NCBI GenBank assembly: GCA_030686995.1
Contig: CM060693.1
Coordinates: 111,440,228 to 111,504,227, forward strand
Source: Artemisia argyi
Taxonomy: Eukaryota > Streptophyta > Magnoliopsida > Asterales > Asteraceae
Direction: 5' to 3'
Length of the DNA: 64,000 bases
The translations under genes were made by a program, and so were the position numbers. Position 1 is the stretch's first letter. The number at the start of each line of letters is the position of its first letter. Below the pieces are notes generated by a model. That model was not told where the DNA came from. It was given only the letters and a program-made list of their open reading frames with translations, and ran no database searches. Below are positions 24,222 to 38,639 of this stretch, in pieces.

Positions 24222-25674
24222 TGATACGTGGGGATCGCACCCTCGCAACAGGTTTTACCTCTCAAGGGATCTCGAGAAGCTTACAACCCCTACCAGGAAG
24301 TGTACATGATCGTTGTAGTATAGTATAGTGACAAGTCCGGGGATTGATTGTTCAACTCGGGAATAGTGTCGCTAGGATTAGAAAGTCTTCTAAACTAAGT
24401 CCAAAGGTGAGGAATGATTCTTTTTGTATTTTTATGTTTTATGAAAGCAAATAAAATCTCGGTTTTTGGAAGAGTGGGCGGAATTAGTTGCTAGTCAACT
24501 AACCCAATAACTAAAGATGCAATCAAATAAAATGACAGAAATGAAAATAAATCTAATTATACTAATGTGGTGTAAACAATGATAGGGAAAGTTGTGTTTA
24601 CTTAGGTTTCATTACTCCCTAGATATCTTTTACAGGTTGATAGCTTGTTACAATTGCATGGATGACGGGTCGTATTCCTTAATACTAGTCGTAGGGCCGT
24701 GTACAATATTCCCTAACTCTATAGGATGCTACTTCACTCATATGTCGAGCCGTTAGAAGCTCCTAACATGGGATCATTAGAATTCTCCTACGCATTAAAT
24801 ACAACCAAAAATCATAGTACACCTCTGATCATGTTTCTTAAGACGTTCAAGCATGTTACCAATGGAAGTCTGCCAGTTTTCTTAAGCCTAACATCGAATA
24901 CAATCATCCGTAACAACTATAAACAAACAATCAACCCGTAATTAACCTCTAGGTTTCACTACATCTAAGTAAACACAAAAGAGATCTAGCCAAGCATGTT
25001 AAATTGAAGACAAGTGTAAGATATATATTCAAGCAACACATAGACATATTGATTGAATTGAAAGAGTAGTTATCTCAATTGAACATAAGAGGTTTCAAAG
25101 GGTAAAAACCCTTGAAAAAGCTGTGAAAATCGGACTAGGGTTTTTCTCCAAAGTTGCACCCTAAAAGTTACACACTAATGAATGAAAATTGGAAAACTAT
25201 ATATAGACTTTACAGGGTGACGGCGTCAAGAAGAAAATTGTGACGCCATTAACTCGCCGCCCATAATAAAATCGGATTGCCTAGATCCACTTTTGACGCC
25301 GTCATGTGTAAAGTTGCACTGGGCCGTCACTAATATATGGACCATGACGGCCTTGGGTGACGCCATCATGTCCTTAGTACAAAACTTTCTGGATCGTCAC
25401 GTGTATCATCCACTTCCACCTCTTGTATTACTCTTGACGCCATCATTAAGAAGCAAGTGACGCCGTCAGGTACTGTTCTCAGCAAGAAAAATTAAGACTT
25501 TGCCATATTCTTCACTTTTATGCTCCAAAAATGTCAAAAATGCTTCCGTTTCCAGATTTCACTCCAAAAGTACCTAAAATGACAAAAGGAACGATTTAGG
25601 GCAATATTTGTTCAAATAATCTCGAATCCAGGCTTAAATGACCCCTTAAAAATGGTTCATTTTTCGCCTCATCA
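24222..25674 (-). mobile_element. Family-N solo LTR (copy D)
   Basis: On the minus strand it starts TGATGAGGCGAAAAATG and ends near GTATCA, with no primer site on one side and no polypurine tract on the other. Flanks GTGAC and GTAAA agree at only three of five positions, so the duplication is decayed or the LTR is a recombinant. TGACG palindromes lie at 25218, 25294 and 25458, upstream of a TATATATAG box on the minus strand. Confidence 0.75.
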
Positions 25675-26067
25675 GTAAATCACTTTGTCAGAATGAAGAA
25701 ACAAGGCGAGGCGTGGGTAGGATTAGGATTTGGATTTGTTGGTGTTGTGATGTTTGGATATGTTTATGTTGTATTCAGATTTGGTTTGTAGTTGTGATTT
25801 AGGACTGCCATGGGTTTTAATGGAAGGTTGTACATTGTGTTTAAAGGATTGTAATATTGGGTGTAGGGGTGTTTTTAATGCTATTAATGTATAATTCATA
25901 GTATTTTGGTTTGAATTTGGTTCCATGATTTTTTTTGTTGTACACCATGCTTTTGTTGTTGTAATTATAAAAATTGCTTGCTTTAAAGTGTTGTAAACCT
26001 TGCATCATTTTTTGTACATTTGAATTTTTTGAAGAGAGAGTCATTCCTCCATTATAAGTAGTATAGA
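25675..26067. other. Helitron interior, right part: no gene seen
   Basis: Short minus-strand frames here lack any recognisable feature. The stretch ends at the Helitron 5' terminus. Confidence 0.4.
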
Positions 26068-26120
26068 TAAGAGAAACCTAACCATAAACTAGATGGGCTT
26101 AAAGGCCTTATTAGCTAACA

Positions 26121-26146
26121 TCCCCTCTCAAACTCATGATACTGCC
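26121..26146 (-). promoter_or_regulatory. Polypurine tract of the TRIM-like element
   Basis: Minus strand GAGTTTGAGAGGGGA directly before the LTR start TGTTAGC. Confidence 0.6.
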
Positions 26147-26165
26147 ACGGTAAACATTGAGAGTT

Positions 26166-27454
26166 TATCAAAGAGACAAGGGAAGTGAAGCGTATCTACC
26201 TACTGAATTGTCACATCCTTTTTTTAATTGAAGCGATGTATTCCTTAATACCAGTCGTGGGGGTGTGCTACCTTCCCCAACTCTATGAATATTAATTTCA
26301 CCTAAAACCTTAAAGTCTATTAAAAATTATAGGATCATTAACATCAATTCATGCAATAAATACTACGAGAAAAACCAATAGCTCACACTACAGTTGCGTT
26401 TTCTAAGAAGTTCAAGCTAATTAGATATAAGAAGTTAGCCAGTTTTCTTAGCCTTACGCGAGGCAATGAATTAAACAAGAGACAGTAGGAGGCAAGAATT
26501 ATAAACTAAATCAACTAGACCTATTGAGTTTGTCAAAAAAAACAATAAGATCTAATTAATTATAAACTAGTTTCATACAATCATTGATAAACACTAGGTG
26601 AATTAGCTAAGCATAATCAATGAAGAGCAAGCAACAATAATGATAATTGAGGACATACAATAATATTGAATCAATAAATAAACCGTTACAAGATGTTTAT
26701 AAAGTTATTAAGACCCTCTAAGTTGCTGGAAAAACACCTACCTAAACCCCAGAATCGGACTTAGGGTTTAGGGCTTACAAAAAGTGAAGTTATAATGTTC
26801 TATTTATAGGCTAATTTTCTGTCGATTCAGGCTGACGGCGTCAGCCCTAACAAGTGATGACATCTTGACCATTCTTTCACCAAATAGTAGATATTTTTGT
26901 CCCGATTCCATGGCCCTTTGAATCACCTAAATTTGAGTTTGTATGCAAAAGATATGGCAGTATTGGCTACCACACGCGCATGCTGTGATAGTCTTGATCA
27001 ACTTATGATGGTGTAACTTGCAAGTTGTGATGCCGTCAGCCTTCAATCTTTTACACTGGACGCCATCATGTTATAAGATCTTCCAAAAGCTCTGAGTCGT
27101 CTCTTGTTAACTTTGTACGCAACTCTCTCCTCCAAATAACACTTGATGCCGTCAGATGTAAATTCTTCAAAGTTTTCTGAAGCGACATGTGTTAATTTTA
27201 CACAGCATGAATAACAAGTGTAGGCTTCACATTGTAGCATGTGACGCCGTCAAACCTCCTTTTGATGGGTTTTCGCTACTTCGTCGTTTTCTTCACTTTT
27301 TCGTCCAAATATGTCCAAAATGTGCCGATGTCCAGATTTCTCGTCCCAACTACCTAAAATACAAAAAGAAACGATTTAGGGCAATATTTGATCATATTAA
27401 CACGATTTTGGGCTTAAATAACCCCTTAAAAAGGTATCAAATAAATCCTTATCA
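26166..27454 (-). repeat. 3' LTR of element E, truncated
   Basis: Starts TGATAAGGATTTATTTG (minus) at 27454, right after a CTCAAGTGTAAAGATATT purine-type tract. About 300 bp present at the end of the other LTR (31100-31430) is absent. Confidence 0.75.
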
Positions 27455-29979
<2,525 letters not shown>

Positions 29980-30914
29980 TTATTTAACGGATATAAGGGA
30001 GGTTTTCCCTACACTTAGGATTAAGTGCGGGTGATAGTAGCGATACACACCCTTAGGGTGGAAATATGCCACGTGAGGTGAAGGGGGTATGTAAATGGCT
30101 TCCTTCTTGCTAAAACTACCCAGACTATATGGTTTGATGGGTGGATCGAGACCTTTTTCAATTCCTAAATTCACATCTAAGGATGGAAAATTAGGTAACG
30201 ACTTTGGTTAAGGCTCCGGTTAATCAAAACTAAAAACTTCCATAGAACTAAGAGAAAGGTTATGATTACAAGTATTCAAACCTATTTCCTCTAGTTGTAT
30301 TTCTTCCAAAGGTTCTACTTCAGTCGGGGTTCTTATAGTCTCTTCTATTTCTTTCGGGTAAGTCATGAGCGATGTGTATGGCTCAAATGATGGTAGGACT
30401 TGTGGAGTACTTGGTGAGCTTGGGTTTTCTACTATATCCTCCATCTTATCTTGATTACCTATGTGTTCATCATGTACTATGTTGTCACCTAACCATGACA
30501 TCCACCTAGGTATCTCAACTTTAACATATTCATCCCCAACCAAACTTTTTTCATGATCCTTTAGATTTGTTGTCAATTGATTTGTAATATCGTTTGTTGG
30601 GTTGTCCAATTTATAATAGTATTAAGCACAATTCTCTATGGTTCCCCATGCTTCTTCAGCACTTAATTCCCTAAGGTCCTAGTTGGCTACATAATCAATG
30701 TCCCTTTGGGCATATTGGTCGACACGATTGTAAAAGATTTGAATTTGGGACCATAAATTGAGGCCATGATGAGGGAATTTTTGAGTAAGTATTTGAAACG
30801 AGTTCATGCATCTTAAAGAGGTTCATCATGATGTTGTTGGAACATCAAGATATTATTTTGGAATGAAGTGTGTGGATCTGGTGGTGGGTAGTATGGTGGA
30901 TTCGCGTTCTTCAT
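29980..30914 (-). pseudogene. Gag-like ORF of element E, shortened and broken
   Basis: Begins at 30914 with MKNANPP (minus strand). The next part carries remnants of a retrotransposon gag domain (..NLWSQIQIFYNR.., AQRDIDYVANQ, LSAEEAWG read across shifts) with at least two frameshifts and several stops before 30609. The longest intact stretch, 30220-30609 (129 aa), is acidic and holds VEIPRWMSWLGDNI. A later open piece, 29980-30174, contains KEAIYIPPSPHVAYF and GVYRYYHPHLILSVG, a pattern I recall from Asteraceae gag-like proteins. The usual N-terminal half of gag is missing. Confidence 0.65.
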
Positions 30915-31075
30915 AATGGCAAACGGAATAGTCAATGAATTTTTTTACGAACAAAGACACAGAGAAAAAAGATAGACTAAAAGAAAGTTAGTAGAAAGAA
31001 AATAAAAATCTCACTTGATAGGAATCTAGTGAGTAGACCTAAATGGGATATAAATCAAACCTAAAAAATAACTAT

Positions 31076-31093
31076 TCCCTAGCAGCGACACCA
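31076..31093 (-). promoter_or_regulatory. Primer-binding site of element E
   Basis: Minus strand TGGTGTCGCTGCTAGGGA, a decayed form of the TGGCGCCG..GGGGA (tRNA-Asp type) site seen at 56776 and 42130. Its first two changes are C to T. Confidence 0.65.
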
Positions 31094-31099
31094 AAAACT

Positions 31100-32671
31100 T
31101 GATGCAAGATATTGCAACCTCACAAGGAGTTTTACTTCTCAAGGGATCTCAAGAAGTTTTGCAATCCTCCAGGCAGTGTACCTGACCGTTGTAGTGTAGT
31201 ATAGGTAAATCGGGGGGATTGATCGTTCTCAAGGGGAATAGTGTCGTTAGGTTGAAGTGTATGTCTAGATAAGTCTAAAGGTGAGGGATGATTCTTTTTG
31301 TGTTTTTATAATTTTGAGAAAGCAATAAAAATCTCGGTATTGAAGGAGTTGGCGGAATTAGTTGTTAATCAGCTAACCCAAAAGCTACTTTTATAAAACT
31401 AAATTAAATTAATGACAAGGAAAAGTAAATTAGGATTCTACAAGGGAAGTGAAGTGTATTTACCTATGATATATTACTCCTTGATAGCTATCCAATTCTA
31501 CCTACTGAATTGTCACATCCTTATTTTAATTGAAGCATTGTATTCCTTAATACCGGTCGTGGCTGTATGCTACCTTCCCCAATTCATGCAATAAATATAA
31601 CGAGAAAAACCAATAGTGCACACTACGGTTGCATTTTCTAAGACGTTCAAGCTAGTTACCTATAAGAAGTCAGCCAGTTTTCTTCGCCTAATGCGAGGCA
31701 ATCAATAAAACAAGAGATAGTAGGAGGCACGAATTATAAACTAAATCAACTAGACCTATTGAGTTTTTCACGAAAACAATAAGACCTAAGTAATTGTAAA
31801 CAAGTTTCATACAATCATAGATAAACACCAGGTGAATTAGCCAAGCATAATCAATGAAGAGTAAGCAACTATAATAATAATAGAAGACATAAAATAAGAT
31901 TGAATCAATAAACAAATCATTAAAAGATGTTTATGGAGTGATTAAGACCCTCTAAGTTGCTGGAAAAACACCTATCCAAACCACAAAATCGGACTTAAGG
32001 TTTAGTGCTTAGAAAAAGTAAAGTTATAATGTTCTATTTATAGGCAGATTTTCTATCGGTTTGGGCTGACAGCACCATGACCCTTTTTCACAAAGTTGTA
32101 GATCTTTTCGTCCCGATTCCGTGGCCTTTTGAATCACCTAAATCTGAGTTCATATGCGAAAGATATGGCCAAAATAGTATCAGCTACCACGCGCACATGC
32201 TGTGTTAGTCTTGATCAACTTGTGATGGTGTCACTTGAAAGTTGTGACGCTATTAGCCTTCAATCTTTTGCACTTGATGCGATCATGTTATAAGATTTTC
32301 CAAAAGCTCTGAGACGTCTCTTGTTAACTTTGTACATGACTCTCTCCTCCAAATAACACCTGACGCTGTCAGGTGTAAATTCTTCATAGTTTTCTGAAGC
32401 GACATGTGTTAATTTTCCACAAAATTAATAATAAGTGACGGCATCACGTTGTAGCATGTGACGCTGTCATACTTCCTTTTGACGGGTTTTTGCGACTTCA
32501 TCGTTTTCTTTACTTTTTCGTCCAAATACGACCAAAAAGTGCCGATTTCCAGATTTCTCGTTCCAATTACCTAAAATAAAAAAAGAAACGATTTAGGGAA
32601 ATATTTGATCACATTAACACGAATTTGGTCTTAAATGACCCCTTAAAAAAGTATCAAATAAATCCTTATCA
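31100..32671 (-). repeat. 5' LTR of element E
   Basis: TGATAAGG start at 32671 and ..TTGCATCA end at 31100. 1572 bp. Confidence 0.75.
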
Positions 32672-33078
32672 CACTGTAACCTCACCATCACCAATACCAA
32701 TGTAAAACCATATTTTGCCTACAATATTTCGATTTAAAATCGATACAAATACCAATACCAGTATTTACTCCAAATTCCAATACCAATACTTATTGTTACT
32801 GTACTATTTTCAAAAATAAAATATTGCTAATTATCCAAGGTTGAAAATCACAAATGATATATACCACATTTAACAGAACCATGACACGTCCCTCAGCCGC
32901 TATTAATGTTTCAATCCCAATTAAAGCCAACTTACAAGCCTCTTCTGTTTTCTTGTTTTCTTTAAACAGTCGAGAAGAGTACTTGTAGCAACAACCAACT
33001 AATGCCTCCTTCGGATGAATTCAACAGTTAACGAAAAAAGTACTCGATGACGGCAGCAAACAAACAAGCAATTTTTTT
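32672..33078. other. TRIM interior, no gene
   Basis: Non-coding. Holds a run of degenerate CCAATACCAAT words (32690-32800). Confidence 0.5.
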
Positions 33079-33095
33079 CCATAGTTCCGATACAA
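33079..33095 (-). promoter_or_regulatory. Primer-binding site of the TRIM-like element
   Basis: Minus strand TTGTATCGGAACTATGG, about three mismatches from the initiator-Met tRNA type site TGGTATCAGAGC(T)ATGG. Confidence 0.5.
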
Positions 33096-33237
33096 TGTAG
33101 AAATCAGAGGAAAAAGACAATTGTATTATCAGATTCAGCGAACAAAAGAGAATACATGAGAATAAATAAGAAAAACTTAACCCTAAACTAGATGGGTCTA
33201 AACAACGCGTCGGACCTAAAGACCTTATTAGCTAACA
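33096..33237 (-). repeat. 5' LTR of the TRIM-like element
   Basis: On the minus strand it starts TGTTAGCTAATAAGG and ends ..GATTTCTACA. It serves as the uninterrupted reference for the LTR broken by the Helitron. Confidence 0.8.
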
Positions 33238-33242
33238 GTTTA

Positions 33243-33530
33243 ATGGTAAGGCGTCCACAAAGTCTCAAAGAGACTAGACTTAAACCTCAGTAAATAATTT
33301 TACAAAATGTCTTCACATTCTAAAACTTCTAGAAGCAAGGCGTTGTGACACATGACATCAACGAAAAACCAAAAATTTCATTTTTTATAGGAAAAGGGCT
33401 ACCTGATAAAATAAATTATAAACACCTCAAAATATTTATGTACATAAAAATGTGGATGAGTTTCACATTATCCAATGACAAATAAAATGCAGCAAGCAAC
33501 ACCATTTACATACAAGATGATCACCACCTA
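33243..33530 (-). other. Probable LINE 3' untranslated region
   Basis: Follows the LINE stop codon on the minus strand. No ORF; no clear poly-A end was found. Confidence 0.35.
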
Positions 33531-34253
33531 TTAGGGAGCTTCCAGTTTTCAATCATCTTCAAAACATTACTCAAACTCTTGAATTCATCATAAGTAGGTT
33601 CAGCCCAACCTTAATAACGATGATGTCTCGAACTTGAGAAACAAGTCTTGAGTCTTTAACAAAAAGGCAATTATTTCGTTCTTGCCAAATGAATTTTAAA
33701 GTAGCAGCCACAATCAAACAACCAATAACACTTGCGGCTGCTCTTTTGGGAGCAACACTAGATTATATCATTCCACTTAGCTGAGACATTATGCATGCCC
33801 ACCAAGGGTTTTGCCATTGACCATACCTTCATAGAATATGGACATTCAAAGAAAAGGTTGTCATGAGAGTCCGGTTGATTCGTACACAATGAGAATCGAA
33901 GCATGTTTAAGTTAGTATCATTACTAACGTCCCATTGCCTATAAAAGATTTTGTGTTTTCAGCTTCTTATCCATGATTAACCACAAGTTAAAAGAATGCC
34001 TCAGAATACAATGACTAAACCAAACAATTTTATACCACGGAACCTCCATACCTCTTGACCTAATCGAATTACAAGCAAGAGCAACAAAATTAAACAGAAC
34101 TTTTCTTTCTCTCCAACCCAACTTATCTTCACAATCATTGAGAAGTGGAACATGAATCTGACTTAACTCTGGGAACCGAGAGTCCCATGAATTTGGCCAG
34201 ACCCATGCACCATTATTAATCAAGTGAGCCACTTTCGTAGTTGTAAGCAAACT
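33531..34253 (-). pseudogene. LINE (non-LTR retrotransposon) C-terminal zf-RVT region
   Basis: Minus strand. The first 106 codons (34259-33939, of which the first few come from the LTR start) contain NGAWVWPNSWDSRFPEL, WRERKVLFNF, PWYKIVWFSHCILRHSFNLW and LKTQNLL. In the next frames come RQWDVSND and C-TNQPDSHDNLFFEC. This is the zinc-binding domain found after the RT of plant L1-type LINEs, in which Cys/His residues around SHDNLFFEC bind zinc. Frameshifts near 33940 and 33780 and several stops follow. The 5' portion is cut by the gypsy LTR at 34254. Confidence 0.75.
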
Positions 34254-34919
34254 TGTCACAACTCGTGCTTTTAAGGTTACTATTTGCCCACTTACTTTTA
34301 TTAATTATATTAATTTTGCATAAATTAACTTTTACGAGTAACCGGATAGGTTCACTCACGTACGTCGTTAAACGTACATTAACGTAAACTAACCCTAGAC
34401 TATATATTCAGTCTAAATGTTTTAGGCATTTTGTTTTCATTTCATGCATATTTTTTAGGTCACATTTTTATTTTTATTTTTATTTTTATTTTTACGTAAA
34501 CTTTGCACATTTTTTGTTTGAAGCATTTACAATATACTTTTTTTAATTTTTAACAACGTTTAAACACTCCGACAAGCTCGTGTCTCACCTAAAATACTAA
34601 AACTAATTTTTTTTACAACTCATGACATTTTTATAAGTTATATTTTTAAGTTACCCAGTATTGCATTTTTTGCTTTTTTAAGGCTCTACGTTTTAATTTA
34701 AATACCCAAAATACACACACACACACAAATACACACACACACACACATACATACTCTCTTACACACACACAAAAATTTTGATTAATACTTTTAGAAGCCA
34801 TCATTTTGCTTGTTCTCCCCATGTTGGTTATCCCTCTCATCCTCCCCATGCACTATAGTCTTTCTTTTTGCAATCATGTTTATTCTGTTAGTTTTATAGA
34901 CGATAAAATAATAGTTGTG
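34254..34919 (+). repeat. Start of a gypsy LTR inserted in the LINE
   Basis: Begins TGTCACAACTCG, the same first 12 bases as the LTRs at 43881 and 47568, then diverges. It is cut at 34920 by a copia LTR. Includes a (CA)n tract at 34710-34772. The rest of this element is not recognisable within the window. Confidence 0.55.
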
Positions 34920-35644
34920 TGTTAGGATTGAACTCGAGATCACGGGATTGCACACTTTACATATGAAAATTAAATGAATAATAATTATATATAAATGTTA
35001 TATTAATTATTAGAACGTAAACACTTAACGATCGTTAACATTTAACGGAAAAGGCTAACAACCGTTAGACGAATAAAAGGAAAGGAACTTTAGATGAAAA
35101 TTGGAATGTCAAGAAGGCTCTAGAACCTCTTGTGGGTTGGTTGGGCCGATCGGCCATAGGGATCCCACATCCCTTGGTGTAGCTTTTGTTCCAAGTTTTC
35201 TATCCTATATAAACACACAAGAATTCATTGTTTTCTCATAACTTGAACACCTAATCTTGTCTGTTTTCTCTCCTCTTCTCGTAGCAAGGATTTCGACACC
35301 CCATTAAAGTTTAAGGGAGTCGAAACTTTGTGTTCTCTAGTGTTTGTGTTTGTTTTACTTGCATAAATGTTTGCTTAAAGTAGTACGTGTGTACAAGATC
35401 GTGAATCCAAGTCATCATTGTTTGTTTCTTGAATTTATTCATTGAATCTACATAAACCCTAATTATGGTTCTTGAGTTGAATATTGCATTTGATTCTTGT
35501 TCGGGCTAAAATCACTACGGTACATTTACTATTTATGTTTGATTAATAATTACACATTATATGGTCTTGTTATTATTGCTTCCGCTATGCTTACTTGATA
35601 TGTTTGTTTATTTATATGATTGTGATGATATTATAATTCCAACA
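34920..35644 (+). repeat. 5' LTR of a Ty1/copia element
   Basis: TGTTAGGATTGAAC at the start and ..TAATTCCAACA at the end, immediately followed by a canonical initiator-Met primer site. 725 bp. TATATAAACAC near 35205 is a plausible TATA box. Confidence 0.8.
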
Positions 35645-35645
35645 G

Positions 35646-35657
35646 TGGTATCAGAGC
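35646..35657 (+). promoter_or_regulatory. Primer-binding site, initiator-Met tRNA type
   Basis: Exact TGGTATCAGAGC one base after the LTR end, as in most plant copia elements. Confidence 0.9.
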
Positions 35658-36142
35658 CATTATAATATGTAATTAATTATCAAAATGCATAAAAATTTAA
35701 TTTTGATTCGTTTAATTACATGTTTTTAGGGTTTTCATATTCCTAACTCTATTTTTTATTTATGGTCAATTGACCTTATTAGACTTTTAGGGTTTTGGTA
35801 TTGATTTTTAATATGATTAGAAACCCTAGGATGTCATGTAATTGTTTATGCGTTTTAGTAAATGATCTTGGTGCAATATGTTAATTGTTAAACATAATCT
35901 CTGAAAAGTATATATTTGCATGGATTTAATTGTGTAATCATTTAAATGGTTTAAATTGGATATATATATTAAATGTTAAGTTATATCATAACATGTAACT
36001 TTATTAATAGATGTCGAATTGGGGACGACTCCAATATTAAGTAATCAATTACATGCTATGTGGTATTTGTTTAGTTTTGGCTAACGCAATCGATTTATCG
36101 ATCTATGTGGATCTTTTTCCTCAGGATTGTCTTGCGAGTGAC
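35658..36142 (+). other. Untranslated leader of the copia element
   Basis: No ORF. Cut by the Athila-like LTR at 36143 before gag is reached. Confidence 0.6.
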
Positions 36143-38639
36143 TGATGTGTATTTTTTCACACATTCTTTTTAGCCTTAAATCAGACCAAATATACCAAAT
36201 ACTAACCAAATATGCCAAGAGAATGTGTGTTTTTGTATTTGTGTATGTGCAGGTACGGATATGTGAAAAATGAACAAAAACAAAGCCAAAACCGACAAAA
36301 ATGAGCACGAGATTGGAAAAAGGTCAAAAGCCGGAGCCTGGGGATGCAAAATGATCAAAGAAAGCTCATATTATCATTAGAAGTCCTCAGAGATTCAGAA
36401 TATTGCATAATTAGTCCCTGGACAAAGTTTTGAAGAATTGGCAACTTCAGTCCCTGTACTTTCTACAGTTGTCAAAAATAGTCCCTTGAAGAAATATTCA
36501 AAATCAACCCTTCATGATTCAGAAAAGTACAACATTAGCCCTTGGAATACAAAGTTGGAAAATTACAGATTTGGTCCCTATGGTTTGCAATTTTTAAATA
36601 TTGGTCCTTGATGAAAATTACTACTAATAATAATATAACTTAAAACAACCGGATCCAAATCCTAGCTTGTTACTACCCATGGCCCAAAAAAAATAAAAGC
36701 CCAATACCTGATCCACACACCTTGACTCGGTCCACCCTGCCTTTACCCAAGTCAGACCCACCTAAAATTATCGAAATCATGTTCTCGTTAACCATGTTCT
36801 CGATAAGCCATGTTCTTGATAAATCTCAAAGAAATCTTTCGCAAACACAAGATTTACCATGTTTCACAATCTTTTGTAAAAAGTTTCGAATACAGAAATA
36901 AGGAGATAATGAAGAGACGATGAAGACCTTGACCACAAAACCATTTACCATCTCATATGTGACCTCAGCATATTGTACATCATCAGTCCAAAAACAATTT
37001 TCAGATAAAATGATTACGAGGTCCTGTTATTAACGAAACCCAAGTGAGACTCAACCAATACTCATCACCACTCCTCAACCCTCAAACAAACAAGACACGA
37101 CATACAAATGGTCTCAGAGAGGTTCTAACTCTGTTTATAATCTTGTAAAGATTTCTTTTGAGTTGAACGATCATCTTCACAGACCTTGTTAATATCCGAA
37201 TATTCAAGATAAGAAATATAACATGATTGTTATTTTCTTCCTTTCATTCGTTCCAATATAAACGATAACAAAAACGAAAAACATAAACCTACCTGAGACC
37301 TTGGTTGTGACAAGATCTTGAAGCCTTGAAAGATGGTTGCATGATTCTTCTTGAGCAGTAAATGAAGAAAAAGATTAACGTATGGTGACTGTGCTTTTGT
37401 TATTGATGATAGATGATGATGGTGATGATATGGAGATGAGTTTGTAATAATATGAGATGCGATAATTTTTTTTTTTGATCTGACAAGAGCGTGTAGTGAG
37501 TTAGGTATGGGAGGCGGATGGTGTTATGTAGGGTTATAGGATTTGAGATAAACTAGGGTATGATATATCATAACTGTGTATTGGAGTGTGTGGGATAAGG
37601 TCATGATTCGCTTATTGGACTGGACGAGCATGGTTTTTGGGTTGGTCCCGTTTATTGGTTTATGGGCTTAACTGAAAATGATAAAAACTTGGATTGGGCT
37701 CGAACTGTAATCAGATTAGACTAGTGGAGTGGGCTGTTGGAATTGCTTGTGAGCTGATGTGTTCTTAAAACTCATGGACTTACACTGAAAATAAATTGTT
37801 ATCCGAAATTTGTTTTTACAACAATATTGGATACAATTTTTTTTAATTATTGGACAAAGAGTGGTATTTTGGTATTGCAAATTTTCACGGGGATGCTACT
37901 TTCATGGCTAAATTTTGAACGTTATCGAAATGTGACTACGGGGATTATTTGTTTATTACTTATTTGAGCTTGAAGTGACGTTTCACGGGTGCGTGTACTT
38001 AGAATCTCAAAGTCTAGGGGTTGGTTGGATGCAAGACTTTTGAAGATCCTTGTTTGAGCATTTATGGAATAGTGATTAAGACTTGGACATCTAGCTATGT
38101 GTGAGATCTATAAACGCATAAGTTGGTTCTTAATGCTCACAATAGCTATCAATTTAAGGAGTTATGTTGTAGTGCTCAGTGTCACAAAAGGTTGTGGATT
38201 GTTCAAGAGGTGGATATACAATAAAGGATGGATGGTTGGGTATATGCCACTACCTATATTGTAAGGAGTGACGTTGTTGTGCTCAATAGGTTCTTAATCA
38301 CACATTAGTACAAGCATAAGTCACAAGTCTGGGAGTTTTACTTCATTTTCAAGTTTGTCATATCGGGTTGTCTCCATATGTGGTCACTTACTATTAGCCA
38401 GTGGAAGTAAAATGAGGTTTGATAAGAGGTTGATCTGAGGAGAATTGTAGAGAGAGTAGTTGTCGACATCAACTCATGGGGTATTGATTTGTATGTTGCT
38501 TCCAGTTGCTATGTCTATGTATACATATTTATGATGATTCCGAAAGATCGTCATCATCCTGGAGGGAGAAATGTGTACATCGGGGCTTTTATTGAAGATC
38601 TGGAAGCATTCTAAGTGAGTTGAAGATGTCGATATGATG

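Larger units (their letters stand above)
22744..26067 (-). mobile_element. Non-autonomous Helitron inserted in the TRIM LTR
   Basis: On the minus strand it begins TCTATACTACTTATAATGG, a typical plant Helitron 5' end, and finishes ..CTAG preceded by a GC-rich short stretch with weak hairpin potential. It is flanked by host A on the 5' side and T on the 3' side, the A/T target known for Helitrons, with no duplication. Removing it joins AATAAA to TAAGAG, which matches AATAAATAAGA in the intact LTR copy at about 33163-33173, an empty-site proof of both edges. It is about 3.3 kb, of which 1.45 kb is a later solo LTR. No RepHel protein is encoded. Confidence 0.8.

Noticed and set aside
24726..24941. 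71-aa plus-strand frame, and similar ones at 56546-56809 and 61592-61825
   Set aside because: They lie within family-N LTRs and move with them; no domain.
34646..34849. Cys/Val-repeat frame
   Set aside because: Translation of a (CA)n microsatellite.
35646..35657. TGGTATCAGAGC as part of a tRNA gene
   Set aside because: It is the primer-binding site complementary to tRNA-Met; no cloverleaf surrounds it.
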